Shown here one piece after another: positions 16,034 to 23,008 of a stretch of 42,198 bases of DNA. The notes beneath the pieces were generated by a model. That model ran no database searches, had not been told where the DNA came from, and saw nothing but the letters and a program-made list of their open reading frames with translations. Where the stretch lies: assembly GCF_902497895.1 (NCBI RefSeq), contig NZ_CABVHQ010000053.1, positions 1 through 42,198 of the forward strand, read 5' to 3'. Source of the stretch: Pseudomonas fluorescens (lineage in GTDB: Bacteria; Pseudomonadota; Gammaproteobacteria; Pseudomonadales; Pseudomonadaceae). Numbering within the stretch: position 1 is the first letter of the stretch; every line of letters starts with the position of its first letter. Both the position numbers and the translations under genes were made by a program.

Positions 16034-16053
16034 ATTAGAAACGGCACCCTAAG
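16034..16053. promoter_or_regulatory. Candidate PhaD operator upstream of phaI
   Basis: On the plus strand ATTAGA-N8-CCTAAG. Read on the minus strand it aligns base for base with the element at 9207-9226 upstream of phaC1, sharing the run TTTCTAATTT. The position, 75-94 bases before the phaI start codon, fits a promoter-proximal regulator site. Confidence 0.62.
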
Positions 16054-16065
16054 AAATGCCACCTC

Positions 16066-16177
16066 TGTAGGAGCGAGCTTACTCGCGATGAACGCTAACG
16101 ATAACGCGGTCTGACTGATACACCGCCGCTTTGCTGCTATCGCGAGCAATCGAGCGTAGACCGGCTGCTCCTACACA
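16066..16177. repeat. Mosaic REPIN (GTAGGAGC family)
   Basis: Left arm TGTAGGAGCGAGCTTACTCG, right arm ending TGCTCCTACACA but of a diverged subtype (contains ATCGAGCGTAGACCGGC). The two arms pair only at their ends and around CGCGAT/ATCGCG. It lies between phaI and the next minus-strand gene. Confidence 0.8.
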
Positions 16178-16192
16178 GAAACAACAACAGGA

Positions 16193-16468
16193 TTACGCCA
16201 AGGCCTTATCCAATGCCTTCTCGATTTCCGATTTGATCGTGCCGCTCATGGCCGACATCAGCAGGCCCAACTCGACATCGACTTTGATCGAGTTCTCGCC
16301 CACATGCACCGCACCTTTTACCCCGGGACGCTTGAGATTCAGGATGTCGCCTGACCACTGCGGCTCCAGGCCATATCGATCGGACAGTTTCTGCGCCAAC
16401 ATGTCGGCCTTCTCGCGGGCTGCTTCCTTACCCAGACCGTGGGCACGCTCAACACTAATACGGGCCAT
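16193..16468 (-). CDS. Polyhydroxyalkanoic acid system family protein
   Basis: 91 residues (MARISVERAHGLGKEAAREK ... MSGTIKSEIEKALDKALA). It matches the small PHA-system proteins that accompany pha loci; the family is named for association with PHA granule regulation, and the biochemical role is not established. AGGAG lies about 8 bases before the ATG at 16468. It is upstream of phaI on the same strand, but a REPIN of about 110 bases lies between. It is transcribed away from ubiE. Confidence 0.85.
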   Translation of the reverse strand: MARISVERAHGLGKEAAREKADMLAQKLSDRYGLEPQWSGDILNLKRPGVKGAVHVGENSIKVDVELGLLMSAMSGTIKSEIEKALDKALA

Positions 16469-16623
16469 CGAATGACTCCTGTTTTATCGGGACTTGCTCA
16501 AGACATCTTGACCTTGCATGCGTCAAAACGTCCCGGCGGTTGCCTATCTTACATTCAGCCTTGCCAAGACAAAGACCGTCACCGGGATTAGAATGTCCCG
16601 CATTCTCTTCTGGTGACAGCGAT

Positions 16624-17394
16624 ATGACTGATCAGCGCAAAGGCAGCGATGCCGAACCCACCACTCACTTCGGCTTCAAAAACGTTCCGGAAAGCCAAAA
16701 GGCGGAAAAAGTCGCTGAAGTTTTCCACTCGGTAGCGGCCAAGTACGACCTGATGAACGACTTGCTGTCGGGCGGCATGCACCGACTGTGGAAGCGTTTC
16801 GCGATCGAGTTGTCTGGCGTACGCACTGGCAACCGTGTGCTGGACATCGCTGGCGGTACTGGCGACCTGACCAGAAAGTTTTCGCACCTGGTGGGCCCGA
16901 CCGGTCAGGTGGTGCTGGCTGACATCAACGAATCCATGCTCAAGGTCGGTCGCGATCGTTTGCTGGACCTGGGTGTGGCCGGCAATGTCGAGTTCGTCCA
17001 GGCCGACGCTGAAAAGCTGCCGTTCCCGGACAACCATTTCGACTGCGTGACCATCGCCTTCGGCCTGCGCAACGTGACCCACAAGGAAGATGCCCTGCGT
17101 TCCATGCTGCGGGTACTCAAGCCCGGTGGCCGGCTGCTGGTACTGGAGTTCTCCAAGCCGACCAACGCGCTGATGTCCAAGGCCTACGATGCCTATTCGT
17201 TCGCCTTCATGCCGCTGATGGGCAAGTTGATCACCAATGACTCGGAAAGCTACCGCTACCTGGCCGAATCGATCCGCATGCACCCGAACCAGGAAACCCT
17301 GAAGTCGATGATGGTCGAGGCTGGTTTCGACCGGGTGACCTACCACAATATGACCGCCGGCATCGTCGCCCTGCATCGCGGCATCAAACCCTGA
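16624..17394 (+). CDS. ubiE: Ubiquinone/menaquinone C-methyltransferase UbiE
   Basis: SAM-dependent C-methylation of the benzoquinol ring in ubiquinone synthesis; 256 residues. SAM-binding motif I VLDIAGGTGD at about residues 72-81, motif II near ADAEKLPFPDNHFD, and the family signature GLRNVTHKEDALRSMLRVLKP. The start ATG at 16624 gives the family N-terminus MTDQRKGSDAEPTTHFGFKN; the ribosome binding site is weak. The stop codon overlaps the next start (TGATG), so ubiE, ubiJ and ubiB form one operon. Confidence 0.97.
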   Translation: MTDQRKGSDAEPTTHFGFKNVPESQKAEKVAEVFHSVAAKYDLMNDLLSGGMHRLWKRFAIELSGVRTGNRVLDIAGGTGDLTRKFSHLVGPTGQVVLADINESMLKVGRDRLLDLGVAGNVEFVQADAEKLPFPDNHFDCVTIAFGLRNVTHKEDALRSMLRVLKPGGRLLVLEFSKPTNALMSKAYDAYSFAFMPLMGKLITNDSESYRYLAESIRMHPNQETLKSMMVEAGFDRVTYHNMTAGIVALHRGIKP

Positions 17395-18017
17395 TGTTGC
17401 TCAGCGCCCTGCTGGTCGGCGTCGAGCACGGCCTCAACCGCGTGCTGCGCCTCGACAGTACGGCGCTGCCGCGCCTGCAACACTTGAACGGCAAGGTGAT
17501 TGCTGTCGATTGCCGCAACCCGGCGTTGCACCTGTTCATCATCCCCGGTGATGAAGGCCTGATGCTGGCCGCCCATTGGGCCGCCGAGGCCGACTGCACC
17601 TTGCGCGCTCCGGCGTCGAGTCTGCTGAGCCTGGCACTGAGCAAGGACAAGACCGCGGTCCTGCATGGCCCCGAGGTCGATCTCGAAGGCGACAGCGCGG
17701 TACTGCTGGATCTGGCGGCGATACTGCAGGACCTGGAGCTGGACTGGGAGTACGAACTCTCGCGCTGGCTCGGTCCGGTCGCCACGCAACTGATCGGCGG
17801 CCATCTTCGCAGCCGCGCACAGTGGTACCAACAAGGCTTCGCCAGCCTGAACCAGAACCTTGCCGAGTACCTCAGCGAAGAGTCGCGCACCCTGGTGGGC
17901 CAACGCGAAGCCGAAGCCCGTTTTAGTGAACTGGACCAGATCAAGCTTGATCTGGAACGTCTTGAGGCGCGTTTCGAGCGCCTTTCCCGATCCCTTGATT
18001 CAAGCGATAACGCATGA
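17394..18017 (+). CDS. ubiJ: Ubiquinone biosynthesis accessory factor UbiJ (SCP2 domain)
   Basis: 207 residues. The N-terminal SCP2 sterol-carrier-like domain (about 1-115) is thought to hold hydrophobic ubiquinone intermediates in the Ubi complex. The C-terminus (about 165-207, FSELDQIKLDLERLEARFERL) looks like a coiled coil. Position between ubiE and ubiB, with start codons overlapping both neighbours (TGATG and ATGA), supports the assignment more strongly than any motif does. Confidence 0.92.
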   Translation: MLLSALLVGVEHGLNRVLRLDSTALPRLQHLNGKVIAVDCRNPALHLFIIPGDEGLMLAAHWAAEADCTLRAPASSLLSLALSKDKTAVLHGPEVDLEGDSAVLLDLAAILQDLELDWEYELSRWLGPVATQLIGGHLRSRAQWYQQGFASLNQNLAEYLSEESRTLVGQREAEARFSELDQIKLDLERLEARFERLSRSLDSSDNA

Positions 18018-19618
18018 AGCTGCTTGCCGTCCGCCGTTTGTTGCGCATCCAGCGCGTCGTGATCCGCTACCGCCTCGATGACCTGTTGTTCGCCCTGCCA
18101 CTGCCCTGGTTTCTCCTGGCGCTGCGCTACGTCTTGCCGTGGCGCTGGTTCCCGCGCAAGACGCTGACACTGACTCGCGGTGCGCGTCTGCGCCTGGCAT
18201 TGCAGGATCTGGGACCGATTTTCATCAAGTTCGGGCAGATTCTTTCCACTCGCCGCGATCTGCTGCCCGAAGACATCGCCGACGAGCTGATGAAGTTGCA
18301 AGACCGCGTACCGCCGTTCGACTCGCAAGTGGCGATAGACCTGATCGAAAGCCAGCTCGGCAAGAGAATCAGTGAAGTCTTCAGCCGTTTCGACTTCGAA
18401 CCGCTGGCCTCGGCTTCCGTGGCCCAGGTTCATGCCGCACAGCTGAAAAGCGGTGAAGAAGTAGTGGTCAAGGTCATACGCCCGGGCCTCAAGCCGATCA
18501 TCGCCCAGGATCTGGCGTGGTTGTTCATCCTCGCCCGGGCTGCGGAAAAACTCTCCGCCGATGCGCGCTTGCTGCATCCGGTGGATGTGGTCCAGGACTA
18601 CGAAAAAACCATCTACGACGAGCTCGATCTGTTGCGCGAGGCGGCCAATGCCAGCCAGCTGAAACGCAACTTCGACGGCTCGCCGCTGTTGTATGTGCCC
18701 CAGGTCTACTGGGACTGGTGCCGGCCGAAAGTGCTGGTGATGGAGCGAATCTACGGGATTCAGGTTACCGACCTGGCCACCCTGGCCGACCAGCGCACCG
18801 ACATGAAAATGCTCGCCGAACGAGGCGTGGAAATCTTCTTCACCCAGGTGTTCCGCGACAGTTTCTTCCACGCCGACATGCACCCCGGCAATATCTTCGT
18901 CAGCACCGTGCAGCCGTGGAGCCCGCAGTACATTGCCATCGACTGTGGCATCGTCGGCAGCCTGACTCCGCAAGACCAGGATTATCTGGCGCGCAACCTG
19001 TTCGCCTTCTTCAAACGCGACTACCGCCGCGTCGCCCAGCTGCACATCGACTCGGGCTGGGTACCGGCGGAAACCAGGCTGAATGAATTCGAAGCGGCGA
19101 TCCGGACCGTTTGCGAGCCGATTTTCGAGAAACCGTTAAAGGATATTTCCTTCGGCCAGGTGCTGATGCGCCTGTTCCAGACGGCACGGCGCTTCAACAT
19201 GGAAGTGCAGCCGCAGCTGGTTCTGTTGCAGAAAACCCTGCTGAACATCGAAGGCCTGGGTCGCCAGTTGTACCCGGAGCTGGACCTGTGGAACACCGCC
19301 CAACCGTTTCTCGAGCGCTGGATGCGCGAACGGGTCAGCCCCAAAACCTTGCTGGGCAACCTGCAGAGCCAGGTCGAGCAACTACCGCACCTGGCCAATA
19401 TGACCCGCGACCTGCTGGAGCGCATGTCGCAACCTCACACGTCCAATGCGCCACCAGCCTGGCACAGACGCAAGGACGACTGGTTCCTGCGTCTGCTCGG
19501 CTGCGCACACCTGGCGGGGGGTACGGTACTCGCTGCCGGTGGCCCATTGAATGAATTGGGGCACTGGCCGGCCGGAATCATGGTGGCGGTCGGTTTGTAT
19601 CTGGTCGTGCGCCGATAG
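18014..19618 (+). CDS. ubiB: Atypical kinase/ATPase UbiB for ubiquinone synthesis
   Basis: 534 residues, ABC1/ADCK family. Visible are the KxGQ motif in FIKFGQILSTRRDLLP (about residue 72-88), the alanine-rich nucleotide loop ASASVAQVHAA, the catalytic HADMHPGN at 286-293, the metal-binding DCG at 310-312, and two C-terminal membrane segments (about 495-533). The family has ATPase activity and is needed for ubiquinone synthesis, perhaps for extracting lipid intermediates from the membrane. The ATGA overlap with ubiJ indicates translational coupling. A short dyad (19619-19638) follows. Confidence 0.97.
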   Translation: MKLLAVRRLLRIQRVVIRYRLDDLLFALPLPWFLLALRYVLPWRWFPRKTLTLTRGARLRLALQDLGPIFIKFGQILSTRRDLLPEDIADELMKLQDRVPPFDSQVAIDLIESQLGKRISEVFSRFDFEPLASASVAQVHAAQLKSGEEVVVKVIRPGLKPIIAQDLAWLFILARAAEKLSADARLLHPVDVVQDYEKTIYDELDLLREAANASQLKRNFDGSPLLYVPQVYWDWCRPKVLVMERIYGIQVTDLATLADQRTDMKMLAERGVEIFFTQVFRDSFFHADMHPGNIFVSTVQPWSPQYIAIDCGIVGSLTPQDQDYLARNLFAFFKRDYRRVAQLHIDSGWVPAETRLNEFEAAIRTVCEPIFEKPLKDISFGQVLMRLFQTARRFNMEVQPQLVLLQKTLLNIEGLGRQLYPELDLWNTAQPFLERWMRERVSPKTLLGNLQSQVEQLPHLANMTRDLLERMSQPHTSNAPPAWHRRKDDWFLRLLGCAHLAGGTVLAAGGPLNELGHWPAGIMVAVGLYLVVRR

Positions 19619-19697
19619 CCAGCAACGCGTGCTGCTGGCACACTGTTTCAACGCCTGGGCACAGCAATAAGCGCTGCGCCGGTTGTCGGAGTCGAAG

Positions 19698-20090
19698 ATG
19701 AAAGATTGGCTGGACGAGATCAAATGGGACAACGACGGCCTGGTGCCGGCGATTGCCCAGGATCACAAGACCGGGCGCGTACTGATGATGGCCTGGATGA
19801 ACCGCGAAGCGCTGGAACTGACCGCCGCCGAGAACCGCGCCATCTACTGGTCCCGTTCCCGTGGCAAACTGTGGCGCAAGGGCGAAGAGTCCGGGCACGT
19901 GCAAAAACTCCACGAGATGCGCCTGGACTGCGACGCCGATGTGATCATCCTGATGGTCGAGCAGATCGGCGACATCGCTTGCCATACCGGCCGCCAAAGC
20001 TGCTTCTACCGCGTCTACGAAAACGCTGACTGGAAGACCGTCGACCCGGTGCTCAAAGACCCGCACGCCATCTACAAGGCTGGACATTGA
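19698..20090 (+). CDS. hisI: Phosphoribosyl-AMP cyclohydrolase
   Basis: Third step of histidine synthesis, opening the purine ring of PR-AMP; 130 residues. The metal-binding pattern is complete: LDCDADVIILMVEQ, then ACHTGRQSCFYR, with the conserved MAWMNREAL and YWSRSRGKLWRKGEESGH segments. The start ATG at 19698 has GGAG 6 bases upstream. An in-frame TTG 15 bases earlier would overlap that site. hisE follows after two bases, the two functions being separate proteins here as usual in Pseudomonas. Confidence 0.97.
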   Translation: MKDWLDEIKWDNDGLVPAIAQDHKTGRVLMMAWMNREALELTAAENRAIYWSRSRGKLWRKGEESGHVQKLHEMRLDCDADVIILMVEQIGDIACHTGRQSCFYRVYENADWKTVDPVLKDPHAIYKAGH

Positions 20091-20092
20091 AC

Positions 20093-20425
20093 ATGAGCGA
20101 TACCCTGACCCGCCTGGCCCAAGTGCTGGAAGAGCGCAAAGGCGCTGCCGCCGACAGTTCCTATGTCGCCAGCCTGTACCACAAGGGCTTGAACAAGATT
20201 CTGGAAAAGGTCGGTGAAGAATCGGTTGAAACCATCATCGCCGCCAAGGACGCCGCCATCAGCGGCGATTGCACTGATGTGATCTACGAAACCGCCGATT
20301 TATGGTTCCACAGTATGGTCATGCTCGCCCAACTGGGGCAGCATCCACAGGCTGTGCTGGATGAACTGGACCGGCGCTTCGGTCTGTCCGGACACGCCGA
20401 GAAGGCTTCGCGCCCGTCCGCTTGA
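20093..20425 (+). CDS. hisE: Phosphoribosyl-ATP pyrophosphohydrolase
   Basis: Second step of histidine synthesis, PR-ATP to PR-AMP plus pyrophosphate; 110 residues. All-alpha MazG-like fold with the signature KVGEESVETIIAAKD and YETADLWFHSMVMLAQ; the acidic residues of these helices bind Mg. The ATG at 20093 is two bases after the hisI stop. tatA begins 26 bases downstream with its own ribosome binding site, so the his and tat genes are probably on one transcript. Confidence 0.96.
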   Translation: MSDTLTRLAQVLEERKGAAADSSYVASLYHKGLNKILEKVGEESVETIIAAKDAAISGDCTDVIYETADLWFHSMVMLAQLGQHPQAVLDELDRRFGLSGHAEKASRPSA

Positions 20426-20451
20426 ATAACGCTTAAGAGAGGAATCGCAGC

Positions 20452-20733
20452 ATGGGCATTTTTGACTGGAAACACTGGGTCGTCATCCTGGTTGTCGTGA
20501 TACTGGTGTTCGGCACCAAGAAACTGAAAAACCTCGGCACCGACGTCGGTGAGTCGATCAAGGGCTTTCGCAAGGCCATGAACGACGATGAAAAACCTGC
20601 TGACCCAACGGTGACCCCGGCCCAACCGGTACCACCGGCACAACCACAACCACAGGCTTCGACACTGAACGAGCCGCACACCATCGACGTGCAAGCACAA
20701 AAAGTCGAAGAGCCGATCCGCAAAGACTTGTGA
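20452..20733 (+). CDS. tatA: Twin-arginine translocase subunit TatA
   Basis: 93 residues. One N-terminal membrane helix (about 5-21, WKHWVVILVVVILVFGTKKL), the FGTKKLKNLG hinge, an amphipathic helix (about 24-44) and a proline/glutamine-rich cytoplasmic tail (about 50-80). TatA multimers form the passage for folded proteins. GAGAGGA lies about 8 bases upstream of the ATG. First gene of tatABC. Confidence 0.96.
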   Translation: MGIFDWKHWVVILVVVILVFGTKKLKNLGTDVGESIKGFRKAMNDDEKPADPTVTPAQPVPPAQPQPQASTLNEPHTIDVQAQKVEEPIRKDL

Positions 20734-20743
20734 GCACTGACTA

Positions 20744-21199
20744 ATGTTTGGTATCAGCTTCTCTGAACTGCTGCTCGTCGGCCTCGTCGCGCTGCTGGTG
20801 CTCGGCCCTGAACGGCTGCCGGGTGCCGCGCGCACGGCCGGTCTGTGGGTCGGGCGCCTGAAACGCAGTTTCAACGCGATCAAACAGGAAGTTGAACGGG
20901 AAATCGGTGCCGACGAAATTCGCCGGCAACTGCATAACGAACACATTCTGTCCCTGGAGCAGGAAGCGCGGAAGATTCTCGCGCCGCAACAGCAGACGCC
21001 GAGCACCTTCGTACCAGTGGCGGAGCAGTCGATCCATGCTCCGGCGCAGGTAGCCACCGCTGTCGACCCAACGCCAGCAGCAGCTGTCAAACCGGCCGAA
21101 CCGACTGTCGGCCCGACTGCGACAGAAACTGTTTCCCCTGCGGCGGCACCCAGTACGCCTGCCCCCCTTGACCCCACTTTGCCGCCGCGAGCCCCATGA
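20744..21199 (+). CDS. tatB: Twin-arginine translocase subunit TatB
   Basis: 151 residues. N-terminal membrane helix with the family motif MFGISFSELLLVGLVALLVL followed by GPERLPGAARTAG, an amphipathic helix, a charged region and a long alanine/proline/threonine-rich tail (about 90-151). With TatC it forms the signal-peptide receptor. It starts 10 bases after tatA; its stop overlaps the tatC start (ATGA). Confidence 0.96.
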   Translation: MFGISFSELLLVGLVALLVLGPERLPGAARTAGLWVGRLKRSFNAIKQEVEREIGADEIRRQLHNEHILSLEQEARKILAPQQQTPSTFVPVAEQSIHAPAQVATAVDPTPAAAVKPAEPTVGPTATETVSPAAAPSTPAPLDPTLPPRAP

Positions 21200-21996
21200 G
21201 CGCTGATAAACCGGAAAACGACCAGCACATGCCGCTGGTTTCGCACCTCACCGAGTTGCGCACCCGCCTGCTGCGTTGTGTCGCGGCGATTTTCGTGATC
21301 TTCGCCGGGCTGTTTGCCTTCACCCAGCAGATCTACACCTTCGTCTCCACGCCACTGCGCGAGTACCTGCCGGTGGGCGCGACCATGATCGCCACCGATG
21401 TGTCCTCGCCGTTCCTCACGCCGCTCAAACTGACGATGATGGTCTCGCTATTCCTGGCGATCCCGGTGATCCTGCATCAGATCTGGGGCTTTATCGCACC
21501 GGGCCTGTACAAGCACGAAAAACGCATCGCGGTGCCCTTGCTGGTCTCGAGCATCATGCTGTTCTACACCGGGATGGCCTTTGCCTACTTCCTGGTGTTC
21601 CCGCTGATCTTCAAGTTCTTCGCCGCCGCCACCCCGGCCGGCGTGGAGATGATGACCGATATCACCAGCTACCTCGATTTCGTCATGACGCTGTTTTTCG
21701 CCTTCGGCGTAGCCTTCGAAATCCCGGTGGCCGTGGTGCTGCTGGTGTGGATCGGCGTGGTCGACGTCAAATACCTGAAGAAAATCCGTCCCTATGTGGT
21801 CATCGGCTGCTTCGTAGTCGGCATGATCCTCACCCCGCCGGACATCTTCTCGCAGACCTTGCTGGCGGTGCCAATGTGGTTTCTGTTCGAAATCGGCATC
21901 CTCTTTGGCAGCCTGATCAGCAAACGCGGCGAGCATCCGGACGACCAGCCCGTCGACAGCGACCATGACGACCAGCCGCCAGCGACCCAAGCGTGA
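21196..21996 (+). CDS. tatC: Twin-arginine translocase subunit TatC
   Basis: 266 residues with six membrane segments. N-terminal conserved SHLTELRTRLLRC binds the twin-arginine signal; FIAPGLYKHEKR and the glutamate-bearing FAFGVAFEIPV segment are also typical. The charged, aspartate-rich C-terminus (about 250-266) is cytoplasmic. It overlaps tatB by ATGA and its stop overlaps the GTG start of rsmE, so all are translated from one message. Confidence 0.97.
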   Translation: MSADKPENDQHMPLVSHLTELRTRLLRCVAAIFVIFAGLFAFTQQIYTFVSTPLREYLPVGATMIATDVSSPFLTPLKLTMMVSLFLAIPVILHQIWGFIAPGLYKHEKRIAVPLLVSSIMLFYTGMAFAYFLVFPLIFKFFAAATPAGVEMMTDITSYLDFVMTLFFAFGVAFEIPVAVVLLVWIGVVDVKYLKKIRPYVVIGCFVVGMILTPPDIFSQTLLAVPMWFLFEIGILFGSLISKRGEHPDDQPVDSDHDDQPPATQA

Positions 21997-22700
21997 ACCT
22001 GCTGCTTCTCGAAGAGGCCGACTTTATTGCGGCCGACCGGGTGATCCTGCGTGATCGGCGCCTGACCCACATGCAGGAAGTCCATCGCAGCGTCGTCGGT
22101 GACAGCCTGCGGGTCGGGCGCATCGGCGGGTTGATGGGTTCTGCCGAGTTGCTGCGCCTGGAAGCCTCTGAGGCGGAACTGCGAGTCAGCCTCGACCAGC
22201 CACCCCCGGCGAAACTGCCGCTGACCCTGTTGCTGGCCCTGCCGCGGCCGAAAATGCTCCGTCGGGTACTGCAAACCGTCGCCGCCATGGGCGTGCCGCG
22301 GGTAGTGCTGGTCAATAGCTACCGGGTCGAGAAGAGCTTCTGGCAGACCCCGTTCCTTGAGCCGCAAGCGGTTCGCGAGCAACTGATCCTCGGCCTGGAG
22401 CAGGCTCGCGACAGCGTGCTGCCGGAGATCATCATCGAAAAACGCTTCAAGCCCTTCGTCGAAGACCGCCTGCCGGCCATGGTCGAAGGCACCTTAGGTC
22501 TGGTCGGGCATCCCGGCAACTACCCGCCCTGCCCACGCGGGCTGGACGAACCGGTGACCTTGGCCATCGGCCCTGAAGGCGGCTGGATCCCCTACGAAAT
22601 CGACATGCTGGCCAAGGCCGGCCTGCAACCGGTACAGCTCGGCGAGCGCATCCTGCGGGTCGAGACGGCCGTGACCGCCCTCCTCTCCCGACTGTTCTAA
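21993..22700 (+). CDS. rsmE: 16S rRNA m3U1498 methyltransferase
   Basis: SPOUT-class methyltransferase acting on U1498 of 16S rRNA; 235 residues. N-terminal PUA-like RNA-binding part (about 1-70), then the knotted SAM domain ending with LAIGPEGGWIPYEID and LGERILRVETAVTALLS, which are diagnostic. The start is GTG at 21993, overlapping the tatC stop as GTGA. It ends the hisI-to-rsmE row; a 200-base repeat follows. Confidence 0.95.
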   Translation: MNLLLLEEADFIAADRVILRDRRLTHMQEVHRSVVGDSLRVGRIGGLMGSAELLRLEASEAELRVSLDQPPPAKLPLTLLLALPRPKMLRRVLQTVAAMGVPRVVLVNSYRVEKSFWQTPFLEPQAVREQLILGLEQARDSVLPEIIIEKRFKPFVEDRLPAMVEGTLGLVGHPGNYPPCPRGLDEPVTLAIGPEGGWIPYEIDMLAKAGLQPVQLGERILRVETAVTALLSRLF

Positions 22701-22718
22701 ACGTCGAGCAAAAAAAAC

Positions 22719-22919
22719 TGTGGCGAGGGAACTTGCGACGACGCGGTCCGTAGCAGCTGGCGAAGCCTGCGTCCGGCCGCGCAGCGGTCGTAAAATCACG
22801 CACCGTGGTGCTAACAGGTTAACCGTGGTTGCATACCTTGCGACTGCTGCGCAGCCGGACGCAGCCTTCGGCAGCTGCTACGAAGAATATGCGAAGCCAG
22901 GGCAAGCCCACTCGCCACA
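22719..22919. repeat. Nested mosaic REP element, two families
   Basis: Outer arms TGTGGCGAGGGAACTTGC (22719-22736) and GGGCAAGCCCACTCGCCACA (22900-22919) belong to one REP family. Inside are inverted arms of a second type, 22749-22795 (CGTAGCAGCTGGCGAAGC...) and 22840-22882 (...CTTCGGCAGCTGCTACG). It occupies most of the gap between rsmE and the chemoreceptor gene and contains no plausible gene. Confidence 0.8.
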
Positions 22920-22939
22920 ATAGTTCGCAGCTTCGCATC

Positions 22940-22966
22940 TACAGATTTCCTCCGGCCTGCCGATAC
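22940..22966 (+). promoter_or_regulatory. FliA (sigma-28) type promoter of the chemoreceptor gene
   Basis: TACAGATT-N11-GCCGATAC, close to the flagellar consensus TAAAGTTT-N11-GCCGATAA: seven of eight bases in the -10 box and six of eight in the -35 box at exact spacing. Transcription would start near 22974, about 35 bases before the ATG. Confidence 0.72.
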
Positions 22967-23008
22967 ACTCCCAATAGACCCATTCATGCGTCAAAGGGAG
23001 TTCACAGC

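Noticed and set aside
16508..16526. TTGAC...GTCAA dyad upstream of ubiE as an operator
   Set aside because: Five-base arms in a GC-rich gap are too short to distinguish from chance.
22829..23008. 60-residue upstream extension of the chemoreceptor
   Set aside because: It would translate REP sequence and span the FliA promoter; the ATG at 23009 has a good ribosome binding site and a natural membrane-helix N-terminus.
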